This document shows positions 24,051 through 35,800 of a DNA stretch of 64,000 nt, piece by piece. The position numbers were made by a program, and so were the translations under genes. Every line of letters begins with the position of its first letter. Position 1 is the stretch's first letter. The notes below the pieces were generated by a model. It ran no database searches. It was given only the letters and a program-made list of their open reading frames with translations, and was not told where the DNA came from. This DNA comes from Moringa oleifera (taxonomy: Eukaryota; Streptophyta; Magnoliopsida; Brassicales; Moringaceae). The stretch covers positions 6,016,001 to 6,080,000 of the forward strand of contig JAJFZO010000609.1 of assembly GCA_021397835.1 (NCBI GenBank). Direction: 5' to 3'.

Positions 24051-27000
24051 TGACCACTATTGAAGCTATTTTCAGGCTATATGTGACCCCTAAAGAGTCT
24101 TCAAAGGTTGAAAAATTACTGAAGCACTGTGACAATGATGTCATCCCAACTCTGAGGGAAATTTTGGAGGGCTCAGAGAAGAAGAAGTTCATTAACACTT
24201 GTTTTGAGCATTTTCTATGATCATTATCCACAACTTGCTGCTATGAGAGATTCAGCAAAACCGCAAGGATGAGATGTGGTTTAGACTCGGTGTGAATGAA
24301 GTCCGTTTCAGTAAGGTGAAACTCTGCCTAATCACCAAGTTGAAATTTGGAGAATTACTAGACATGAAAAATATTGAAGCCAATTTATTTTGCATCCTTG
24401 TCAAATACTTTGGGGCTAAGTAAAAATTCAGTGGTAGTAAAGTTAAGACAAGGTTGCTATAAGGAAAGTTTGAGGATCTTGATGATAAAATGAAGTTGGC
24501 ACTACTATACTTGCTAAATGGCTTCATCAAAGGCCATGATGAGTGATAGCAGGTCCTCACATGATAATTCCATCTTGTTGACAATTTGGAAGTATTCAAC
24601 AACTTTTCATGGGGCACATAAGTGTACTCCAACTCCTTATTGCACTTTAAGAAGGTTGTTGCAAATCGAGCAATGAAAGGTGATCATTTATGCTATAATG
24701 CGTATGGTTTCATATGGGCATTGCATGTAACTACATTTTAAGTTTTATGTTATTTATTTATTTTCTTTATTTATGATTTGTGAAATAGAACTAGTGCATG
24801 GTACTAGATTGCTTCAATCCAAATTAGTGAAAGAGAAATTGGTTTTTCTTTTTCACAGGTTTTCACATTCGAGGCAATACCTACTACAAATGTGCATGGT
24901 ACTAGGTTGTTAAGTTTTGACTTACCTCTGCCTTGAATTTACCGATGAAGGTTCCATTATAGGCCTCATAATGAATATTGCAAGAAGATCTTCACAAATA
25001 AGGTAAGTTTCAACATGTGCCCTATGATTTCGTACTTAGTTTCGTATATTCATCCAGTATATCGTACCTTCATTTTGTGATTTTGTATATTCTTTTAGTA
25101 TTTGGTATCTTCCTTCATAATTTTGATTCTTCATTTTAATTTCATATCTTCATTGTTAATTCGAATCTTTTTTCTTAATTCATATCTTTATTAGTTTGAT
25201 TTCGTATCTTCTTTCTTAATTCGTATATTCATTAGTGTGATTTCATATCTTTTTTCTTAATTCATATCTTTATTTGTGTAATTTCGTAACTTTTTTTTAG
25301 TTTTATATCTTTATTTGTGTGATTTTGTATCTTCTTTCTCAGTCTTATATCTTCATTTGTGTGATTCGTATCTTATTTTATTATTTTCGTATCTTAATTT
25401 ATGTAATTTCGTATCTTCTTTCTTATTTTCATATTCTTTATTTTGATTTCGTATTTTTATTCTTAGTTTTTTATATATTTAGTATTTCATATCTTCTTTC
25501 TTAATTTTGTGTCTTTATTTACTGAGTTCAGCCTTAATTTTATGAATTTAGATGGGGCTAAGGTAAAACTAGAGCCCAATCATGTTGAGCACCATACCCC
25601 ATATTATGTAGTGTTGAAGAGACTGCACTACCCTTGCAGCCACAAATCTCCAGTGTGGCTACTGCTACTGCTGCACATTCAAAGAGTTCAGATAAACATA
25701 TTAACGAGATAGTTAAGGTCCCTACTCAATATAGGTCCATAAAATTACTAGCATTCTTTCTAAAAACATGGTTTGTTATTCTAATATTGATTTTTACTTT
25801 GCGTTGTATCTCGGTTATCGATATCTAATTGTTTTACTCAATAGATCCTTATTTGCAGCGACGATAGGTGGGGTTTACAATTTTTAAACGATTAACATAT
25901 GTAATTATCATAAGGGAGGATAGGGAGAGAGAGTAGAGAAAGGGAGAATAGGGAGAGGGAGGCTTATCCTAGAGAGGAAATAAGGAGAGGGAGGTTTATC
26001 TTAGAGAGGAGATTACTGAAGGGGATCTAGAGGTGTACTGTCGCTTAGATGCTATAGAGGCAAAATGAAACCTCATATAGGCAAAGGTAAACCTCATGGA
26101 TTTCCTTAATGAGGGGCGTCATATGGAGCAAATGAGTGTCCTCAAATCCATTAGGCTCGTAATTCAAAATTATGTTTTAGGACCAGTGCACGATAATTTA
26201 ACTTTTTTATGGTTATTTTTATTTTATAAATTTTATCATCAATTGATTTCATATCTTTATTCTACAATCATAACCTAAGATGGTTTTTAATACATCTTTT
26301 TCAAGGTATTGATGCTGGCTCTACATCACACCGTGTTATTTCAGAGGAGTCTATTGAGTCTAAGGACTCTAGCGATGAGTCTAAGGAGGACTTAAGTGAG
26401 GAAGAAGAAGAGAAAGACAAGGATGATAATGAAGATGACGATGAAGAGGATGCAGATGATGAGGCTAATAATCAAGATGGTGACGGACTTGCAAGGCCAA
26501 CCGAGGCTAAGTTGGTAGCCCCTATAGAGGCTGTGACGAACTTGGCCATTGTCCCAGTAGAGGTTATTGATGATGTGTTGCTGGTTGTTATGACCTATAA
26601 ACGGTACAGATAATTATACAGCCCATATGTTGACCCTACTACTGGGACAAAACGTATTAAGTCTTCCCATATTGTTAATATTGAAATGAAGATATCAAGC
26701 TCAATCATCACTGAATACAATATATTCATGGAGGGGGCATCATACTGAGCAGTCTTTCATATTTATAACTTATATTTTACTATATTGCATACTTTTCTTC
26801 CTAACTTGATAATTTTACGCAGCCACAATATACGTATTAACCACAGTGTCAGTACAGCTTGGTCTCATAACCTTGAGGAAAATAATGCATGGATTGATGA
26901 CTCAGTAAGTTGATCCTATATTACCATTTCTTTCATTAAATCATAGCTACATTCCTTGATTTGTAAACGAAATTTTAAATTTGTAACCTAATTTTGTACC

Positions 27001-28048
27001 ATAACACTAACGTAACCTAATTTCGTATTTTATTCACTAAATCGTTTATTGATTTATATAATCATATATTGATGTCAACAATCGTGTCTTCATCTTTAAA
27101 TCGTGTCTTAATCTATCTTAAAATTATGTATCGTAACTTAGTCTTAAAATCGTATCTTGTAAATCATATCTTGATTATTTAAATTGTAACCTAAGACACT
27201 ATTCATTAATTTTTCAGCACATTGATGCATACTTAAGTCTACTTCACAAAAGGCAAAAGGAGTTTCTTAACATACATTTGCAGGATGTTTGTATTTATGA
27301 CCTATTGCTTTATGTAAGTTTATCAATTAGTTATATATGTTTGCTAATTTGGTTTATGTTAATATCTCCTGACATAACAAATATAAATTTGTAGACTCCC
27401 TTTTATTACATTTACTGTGATTACCAAAATAATCCAGATGCTGATTGTCCTTCTTCATATTCAAACTATAAAGTACATAATTGGGAGGATAGACTTCTAG
27501 ATCGTATGCGTGGAAAAGATTACGATGGGTGCCCACCTTGGCATATTGTTAACAATATGATTCTCTTTCTTTTACCTTACTCATTGTAATCATGAAAACT
27601 ACCATTGACTACATTTCATATCTAATATATATATCGTACGAATCTGTTAACAAAATTGCTTTAGATTTATGCTTACTAGTTATATGGCAAGGGATGGCTA
27701 TTTCTTGAACAAATTAACTGTGGAGATCCTTCCATTGTCACTATCGTGCACATTGCATCCTAAGACATAAATTCTTCAGCAAAAAAAAAAAAAAAATCAT
27801 GAGTGATTTAATTTTATGTTTGATTTGTTATATTAGTTTTCTTTTGAATTAAAGAGTTTTACCTATTTTAATATTTTTAACTATAATTTTTTTCTTGCAT
27901 AGCTAATTGTGGTCCTCATACGCTATATATTATAGAGCATTTATTAGCAAAAAAGGCACTGAATTATACTGACGATGATATGACAAAGATCCAATGGCAT
28001 ATGACACTATATATATTTGCTAACTCAAGTGAGATTGATAAGGGATGA
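24051..28048 (+). pseudogene. DUF1985 / Ulp1-type cysteine peptidase gene of element A
   Basis: The first exon (about 24051-24726) gives MTTIEAIFRLYV, then LIHNLLLREIQQNRKDEMWF and LALLYLLNGFIKG, ending GFIWALH at a GT. This is the layout of DUF1985 proteins. Later exons hold a strongly acidic Glu/Asp linker (about 26306-26500), SPYVDPTTG, HIDAYLSLLHKRQKEF (27218-27316), a following exon to about 27550 and the C-terminal NCG block (TGT at 27908-27910) with IIEHLLA. Ulp1/C48 peptidases use a His-Asp-Cys triad; in element B the His sits in a GAHWLV block. Here that block is missing between 27550 and 27660, although the Cys is kept. Stops in the first exon also kill the frame. In related elements the protein is thought to be a SUMO-type peptidase derivative; its role in transposition is unknown. 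Confidence 0.65.
25020..25512 (+). repeat. minisatellite-like intron of the element A ULP gene
   Basis: Imperfect repeats of tttcgtatcttc followed by tttcttaattc or atttgtgtgat, roughly 20-35 bp each, fill this intron. The small frames inside it (for example 25319-25504) are repeat translations and not genes. Confidence 0.7.
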
Positions 28049-28608
28049 CTTTTTTTTATTATTAGTGTTTGTATTTTGTATATAGAATTATGTACATAAC
28101 AATTTATTTATCAATCAAAGCAAATTTTAATTAATATTGTTGTCCTATTTGTAAACTTGTTTTGATTTTTATTTGATACGAATTAGAAACAGGTTGCAAT
28201 TTTGACCATAATCTTTGCACGATTTTTACTTTAATTATGATTTAATGAAACTACTATTCAGTGAAATCTTTGCACGATTTTGGTAAATTAATACGAGTTT
28301 TCAATACAAGTAATGAAATTATATTAAGAAATTAAAAAAATATTTTACTCAAGTGCAAAATGTAATGATTTTGATGATATTAGTATACAAATTTGACCAC
28401 ATCATTATACATTTTTGACCATATTATTATACGATTTGAACTATATTAGTACGATTCTTGTAATCTAGGTATATTTTTAAGAGAAAAGTATGATTTCACC
28501 TAATGTAATAGTTATCTTGCCCTTGCATTGGTTACAGTTATCAAAGTCTACACATAACAATCAAATAATCACATACAAATAGAAAAATAAAACCAAACAT
28601 ACCAAATA

Positions 28609-31254
28609 TCAAGGATTAATGGCGTCATCATCTATTAAAGTTGAAATGAGAGGTATTTGACAAGTTAGTGAATTGTGTTCGACCCCACCACAATTGCACC
28701 TTTTAGGACAACATTGATTAGGCACATATGAGGATTGAAAGTGGCTTCCCCCATCATAATAGTGCAGCTTGGGACATGTCAAGAGCACCTCTTTTGATGC
28801 ATTTTTTCCCCACCTGATGGTATTCGTTACTTCCTTGGATGACCTGCTGGCTTCCTATTATTAGGTGGTAAAAACCACAACCCTTTTAACTTTTTTAGGG
28901 ATATTCCAATCAAACTTATCAACAACTGAATAAATCAACTCAGCATATACTATCACTAGGTACTCATGTTTGTAGTAGTCAAAGCAAAGGGTTATGAAAT
29001 CAATGCTATGTTCCCTACAAACAGTAAAAATTTAGTGAAGTTATAACAACAAAAAACCATAAAAAATAAAAGTATTAGCAGCAAAATAGACAATGTTACC
29101 TAGAAGCTGCTAATGCATGCGCACAAGGCAAAAGATCAACTTGAAACTGCTTACAAGTGCAAGTATGTTTTATGAGATTAACAATCGCCTCTTTACCATT
29201 ATACTTAACTAAAAATATATTTCAGTCAACATTAGAAGCTGTCATTTATAATGAAGTTTTTTGTCTTTTGGTTATCAATGAGTGAACCCATTTCGTTAAT
29301 GGTGACCTCCAAGCTTTAGCTTTCTCGCATCGGTCATAAAACCAATGTTACACCATATCTCTAATGAATTTCAATAAAGTCATGACGGGTAAATCATGAG
29401 CAAATCAAAAACATAAATTCAAGCCCTCGACAATGTTAGTAATCATGAGTTGATATCGTCTTTGAGGAGAATATACACTTGACTATTTTCTAGGATCTTC
29501 TTTCATGATATATTCAAAAGCTTTAGGGTGATTAGCTTGCAATTCAGTCATTAATTTATTAAATTCAGAATCCTTATATACCCTAGCCGTATTATAAAAA
29601 ATCTTAGATATGCTTTCTTTTTTGAATTTATTTTTTATATTATGGGCCATATGCCAACAATATAATTCATAACAAGAATCGAGAAAGATCTTTGCGATGG
29701 CCTTTGTAATACTAGCATGATTATCAGATATAATAACCAAGTCTTTCATCGTACCAATTGCTTCTTTCAATTGCCTTAAGAACCACTCCATGCTTCATAA
29801 TTCTCCGAGTCACCATAATCGAATGCTAATGGATATATCTGTTCATTTTCGTCTTTGCATACCGCTACAAATATTACACCATGGAACCTCCCTTTCAGAT
29901 GAGTAGCATCGATAGCAATGATCGGTCAGATCACTGAATAAAACCCCCTCAACGATGGACTAAGAGCCACAACAAAATAGTTAAATCGATTAATCCCTTT
30001 TCTGATACACATGTGAGCCCTAGTTCCTGGATTAACTGTTTGCAATATGTGATAATATGGCGGTAATTATTGGTATGATTCAACTGGATTATCATATGTA
30101 AGAGACAATGGATGCTCGTTAGTCTTCTAAGCTTTACTATACAAAATTTATATGCCATATAATTTTTTTATATCGCCCATGATGTCTTTCAGCTTAATGA
30201 TTTTAGCATTAGTAGACAACCTTTGAGCCATAATTTTTCTAATAATGGCAGAACTTGCTTGTTGATGTCGTCGATGCAATTCTTCAACTGTGCAAGTATG
30301 TGTCAAATCACACAGTCTAATTTGGAAGAATTGCCTTTGTACAATTCTCATGGCACGAACCTTTGTTGCATAATGTTTTCTCTACAAGCAACTTCAAACA
30401 ATGATTTGTTAAACCTAGCAACTCTAAATTCAAATTTTTCAGTCATTACATGTATACCCAAAAATCACTTTTAACTTTTTTTTATTTTAAGAAAACTGAC
30501 CTTTTGCAAGAGAGTAAATCAGAGTCATTGATTCTGTAGTAAGAGTTGGAACAATACTACATAGTTCAGCACCCAACATACTATACCTTCTACCAAGATC
30601 ATCATTTGAATTATTATGTACTTCAGGGCATGCAAGCGGGACATAAGGTGGGACAAAATGCAAATTCTCATTAAACTCTTCATTGTCGAGTTCTACTTCT
30701 ACAATGGGTTCATATTAATCTTCACTAATAGGCCAAGGTTTTTAATTGGATATTCACACCTAGCATCATAATCCATCGGCCCATCCGAGTTAATCTCATT
30801 GGTATGCTGAGTGTCATGAGAATTCGTACTATAGATGAATGATTCTGTGCTAAAATTTTCACCTTCAATAGTTGGATTGCTCCTGGTACAAGAATTAAAA
30901 TCATCCCACAATTTCATCATCATGTATATTTCATCTATTCTCAACAAAATTTTGCTCCACCAAATCAACAATTACACAGAGAACCACGTTGTCATCATAC
31001 AATATAAACTCAACATCATCATTATCAGTAACTTAATTTTAACAACAGTTTTTTTTCAGATCTTACTATGGTGTGTAGTGCAATATCAGTCTTAAAAAAA
31101 TCAACTTCCACACAAGATTTAACCAAATTCAACAACTGTACATATGTCAAACCCCTCTAAACAACATATCCTTGGTTTTGATTGCTTTGTCAGTGTATTC
31201 AAAACTCCCTTTTGACTCAAACTATTCACTATTCCAAGTTACAATGATCTGAAT
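28609..31254 (-). pseudogene. MULE transposase of element A
   Basis: Domains in order from 31254: a degenerate PB1-like start (VTWNSE, GSFEYTDKAIKT), an acidic middle with MDYDARCEYPI, a Cys/His region (CDLTHTCTVEELHRRH), the MULE catalytic domain (IDATHLKGRFH with Asp codon at 29910-29908; IISDNHAS with Asp at 29725-29723), a SWIM finger (CTC at 29161-29153, then DLLPCAHALAAS), and a Cys-rich end (CGGVEHNSLTC) before the stop at 28609. The DDE Asp residues and SWIM cysteines are intact. The start codon aligned to the element B ATG is ATT, and a TGA replaces an Arg codon at 29928-29926 just before the first Asp. An intron follows the SWIM block at about 29100. Confidence 0.75.
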
Positions 31255-32290
31255 TCTGTGATGGCAACAAAAACATTTTAAATACCAATAAAAAAGAATT
31301 AAATATTATAGAGAAGAAAAAAGATTTCAGTGAAGATTAAGTATTGTTCAATAAACATGTAACAATTCAAATACCAATATAATAATGTCAAGATTTGCTG
31401 GTTAGAATATGTTTTATCATTCTTACATGATACGATTTAAATAATATTCAACATTATTCAAGTTTGGATTATGAAATATATCGCAGATCATAGTTTTTTA
31501 AGTTAGCGATTTTCATAATAAAGTTATGATTTACGTTATGAGGTTAAGATTTTTTTTATTACGACATGATTTCACATTCTAAATTATACGATTTCAATAA
31601 TATTCAATATTTGAAGTTACGATTTAAGTGAAGACGTTACGTTACAATTTTTAGGTTAAGATATGATTTCACATTCTTACATGATACGATTTTAATGAAA
31701 TTCAACATTGCTTTTTTTTATCAGTGTTGGGTTACAAAATCTACCACATGTCACGATTTATGCTGAAGCAAGTGAAAACTTCACTTTGCAAGCTATATTA
31801 GTCATGATTTACTCTATAACAAATGGAAGCTTTACAATTTCAAACTACATTGTTGTTCAAAAGTATACTTGCCATCCTTTTGGCCCATTCAAGCACCTTT
31901 TTTTTTTTTTTAATTTTGAAGATAAATATGCTATAAAAAAATATGAACTTCCTTTTTTGTGGAAGAAAACCAATCACAAAATATCAATATATCAATAACT
32001 ACCTTCGATTCTTTTTTTCTCTACAAATTCGAAGAGAAAAAAGTAAAAAAAGAGAGCGAATAAAAAGACAGGTCAAAAAGAGACTGCGATTAAGGAAAAA
32101 GAGATCCAAGAAAAAGAATTAAGATAATGTATTATAATTAATTTTTAAATTTACTTAATTTTAAAAATATTATTATTTTCTATAAAGATATTTTCATTTT
32201 ACTGTATATTTAAGTGTCAAAAAATATATATTATTAAAAAATTTCTTTTATAATAAAAAGATGACAGGGATGCCAATTTGGGAATTTCCT

Positions 32291-32301
32291 CTCATAAAAT
32301 A
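32291..32301 (+). repeat. target-site duplication of element A, right
   Basis: ctcataaaata, identical to 23307-23317. It directly follows the element end gaatttcct. Confidence 0.75.
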
Positions 32302-32897
32302 ACCACATTTTGACAAACTTCCAATAATTTGGCTTGGGAAGAAACTGGAGGTGGGACTCTCGAACAATTCCAGTACTAATTATCTAAACCGGAGGAGAAG
32401 AAGCTGGGGGCCGCGGTACCCCACACCACGTCCATTATTTCTCCCATTGATTGAAGAAAGGGTGTCCGCTACTGAACCCGACAAACCAAAAATGATCAAA
32501 TATCCATCACTAAGGTTCTAGTAAGATGTATTAGATAGGAGACTGATACATTTTGTAGATATCATCTTTTGCCACTTCAAATTAATTTTGACAGAATTGC
32601 TTTGTTACTCTTAAGGAACCGGATCTTTGTTAGTCAAGCCTTGCTGCTTTGTTCATCTGATGATGGGGAAACTTACAAGTTGTTCATCGGTTATCTAAGA
32701 AACGTGCAACTAGCAGTCTGCTACCACCCACTTCATTGCGCCAAACGCATTACAGGGTGTGGATCAGAAACGATCACTAAGCTGCCCAAGCTACTCTCTC
32801 TGACAATGCCGAGTCGCTCGCTAGTTTAGTTTGCCATGAACAAGCCTAAGTACTGATCGAATTTCTGTTTGTTTTGTGTCTTTGTCCAAGTAAAGCA
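32302..32897 (+). promoter_or_regulatory. ISA3 promoter / 5' leader region
   Basis: About 0.6 kb separate the right flank of element A from the ISA3 start codon. Base composition rises in GC here (for example ctgggggccgcggtacccca at 32405-32424), and a cacgtcc motif at 32427-32433 resembles a G-box core. The transcription start is not determinable. The frame at 32569-32829 has no recognisable product and may be leader sequence. Confidence 0.45.
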
Positions 32898-35800
32898 ATG
32901 GAGTTGAGTCAGTACAGTTCTTGGTTTCTTTACGCTCCCAAGTTCAATCCTCAAAAGCCTGGAATCTGCAATCCAAACAAGACATTACCCCTGCAAAAGA
33001 CAAGCACTGGTTCAAATTTCAGTGTCAGTCGTTTCCCTGGAATTAAGTCATCTTTGATTGTTAGAGCAAGAAACGGAGAGGCCGAAGCCGAAACTGTGAT
33101 TGTTGAGAAACCGAAATTGAGGAGGTTTCAGGTTTCCGAGGGTTTCCCTACGCCCTTTGGTGCCACAGCCAGAGACGGTGGTGTAAATTTTGCAATATAT
33201 TCTACCAATGCCACTTCTGCTACTCTTTGCTTGATTAGTCTCTCTGACTTGCAGGAGGTCAGCGGACCAAATTTTTGATTTTTTTTTTTAAATTTTGCTA
33301 TATTTGTTGTCAATTTTGTTTCCACCAATGTGTTTGAGATTTTATTGACATCTTCTTAGTTCACTGTGCTTTGAGGTTCTACTGAACTGTGAGAAAGTTG
33401 CCTGGTAGAGTTTTGAGCTGCCTACTGAAATGTGATTGGCCAATACACAAGAAGGTTAAATTTGAGATAACTCAGAGATAGGTTTAGCACGTGGAGATGT
33501 TATATCAGGACTGATTTGATTCTTGTGAATGAATGTGGTTTCACTGCCAATATTGAGATGGAAACTTGTACTAGTATTTGGGTGTAATACTTTTTATGTA
33601 GTCGCAAGTTCTGATGTTGTGCTTTGGTGGCGATTTTCTTTAGCAATCAGCTTAGCTGTTAGGATATTTGTCACCCTTTTAATCTATTCTAGTCTTCTAT
33701 GAGATAGTGGATCTTTTTAGTATATCATAAAAAGGATACAAACAGTCACATAATTCATCTCTGGGTGCTTAAGTGATATAGAAAGGGGAAAAAATTTGAG
33801 GAGGGTGAAATTGAAGAATATACTGCTTACTGAATGGAGTAATTCAACAACTTTCTAATGATGTGAATTCCAGATATGATGTGATCACATGCAGAAGTAC
33901 TCTTTAATAACCATGCGACAATATACATTTCATTGTCCTCTGGTGAAAAACAGCAGTGTTCTCATTTGGCGATTAGTGAGTACCACTTCATATCATACGT
34001 ATGATGAGAATAATACTAAATCATATACTTCTAGCAACATCTTTTAACTTGGAGTGCCTTGGTAAATCTTACCACTTTTCAATTTCTTATGATTTTAGGG
34101 TATTTCTGACAAGTCTACCATTCTGATGCAGAATAAAGTGACTGAGCAGATCTCACTTGACCCTCTAACCAACAGAACTGGTGATGTATGGCATGTCTTT
34201 TTAAAAGGAGATTTCAAAGATGTGCTATATGGTTACAGATTTGATGGGAAGTTTTCCCCCGAAGAAGGGCACTACTTTGATTTTTCTCAGATATTGTTGG
34301 ATCCTTATGCAAAAGTTAGTGGTTTGCATCCTTGCTTCTTTTGATGATTGTCTAGTGTGATGATGGGTTCATTTGCCTTCACATTGGAATAGAACATAAT
34401 TTGTTTCTTGCATGCAGATTTATGTAATTGTGCAATGAATTTGGTTTTTGTATTTTTGATTCTTAGTGTTACCGACACTGACTTGCCTTTGTTTGTCTAG
34501 GCAGTTATAAGCAGAGGAGAGTTTGGTGTTTTCGGACCAGATGATAATTGCTGGCCTCAAATGGCCTGCATGGTACCTAGTTCTGAAGATGAGGTACTTA
34601 ATGCATGCTTATGATGAGTTTTTACTTCAGTTACTTTGTGCTTTTTCTTTACTTCAGCTTCTTTATTCTGAAATAATAATGAGAAAAGAAATGCTGTGTT
34701 GTTCCTACAAACAATATTGGAACAAAAATGAAAATCTTTTCTGGCACATTGAATCATTCTCATTGCTATTTGAATGTCCTTTCCCTCTGGTAGGATGAAG
34801 AAAATCTTAAATTTTCATCTGCTTGACTATTAATATATTTTGATTCCTCTCTGACATCCGTTTAATGTTTGTTAATCCAATGTTTTTTAGTTTGACTGGG
34901 AAGGTGATTTGCCTCTGAAGTACCCACAGAAAGATCTTATAATTTATGAAATGCATGTGCGAGGATTCACAAAGCATGAATCAAGCAAGACTGAATTTCC
35001 TGGTACATACCTCGGTGTTGTGGAAAAACTTGGTCACTTGAAGGTAATGTTTTGATGACTTTAGGATAATCTATTAGGCTTCCTTGGGCAGTTTTGTTAC
35101 CAATGAGGTGATCGTCTTGATGGTTTATGTTCACAACAAATTAATCCAAACAATATCAGTTTGTGCCTTGTAACTATATTCTTTGTACCGTGACAATCTA
35201 AAATGACAAAGAGGCATATCTTGGTAAGCGAGCGTTAATATTGGTTTGAGAATTCCCCATGGCGATTGCGTTCTCACTCTTGCTTGTAGATGAAGTTTCC
35301 ATAAGGATTCTCGTTATGGGTTCATCATGTGGATCAGCTTCTTGCTGTTGATTGTACAAGTGTTGTTTGGCTGGAAAATTTGAGCCAGCTTTTCCATTTG
35401 GTGTATATAGTAATAATTCTTCTCTGTGGCTTTTTCTTGTGCGGGGTGTACAGATTACCTGAGGCCATGAAGCTGTTCTTCCGTGTAGTATACATGAGAT
35501 TTTGTCCCATAAGGAGCAGATCTTGTTGGATATGGGCATGGCAAGGAAACCTAGCAACAGATTCTGGAATTCTCTTTGGTAGCAGTTTAAATCAGTTTTT
35601 AATGGGGGTCAATTGCCTGGTGTCCTGATAAATCAAATGAGAGATAATCTTCTTAGGTCTAAACATGATCCTAGGTCCGAAGGGGCTTATGGATGACCGA
35701 CATTGCTTCAGTGATGAGGAAAATTTCTGAGACTAAAACACAGCAGACAATTGATAAGGAAGTTAATAATTGTATTCTAAATAGTAAATAAACTCCAGAT

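Larger units (their letters stand above)
23318..32290. mobile_element. element A: ULP-carrying Mutator-like element (KI-MULE type)
   Basis: An 8,973-bp element holding two convergent genes: a DUF1985/Ulp1-type peptidase gene on + (24051-28048) and a MULE transposase on minus (31254-28609). It is flanked by an 11-bp direct repeat, ctcataaaata (23307-23317 and 32291-32301). The left end begins ggggaataagtgtttttagg and the right end finishes gaatttcct. Element B starts and ends with related sequence (tttttaggtgttcg and caatttcct), so two independent insertions support the same termini. Long TIRs are absent; only a weak, short inverted similarity exists between the ends, as reported for non-TIR MULEs. 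Both genes carry disabling changes. Confidence 0.8.

Noticed and set aside
25319..25828. Three small + strand ORFs rich in Phe, Leu, Ser and Tyr
   Set aside because: The first translates the repeat-filled intron of the element A ULP gene; the others overlap degraded exon and intron sequence of the same pseudogene.
32569..32829. 86-codon ORF upstream of ISA3
   Set aside because: No recognisable domain and no supporting splice context; more likely leader or promoter sequence.
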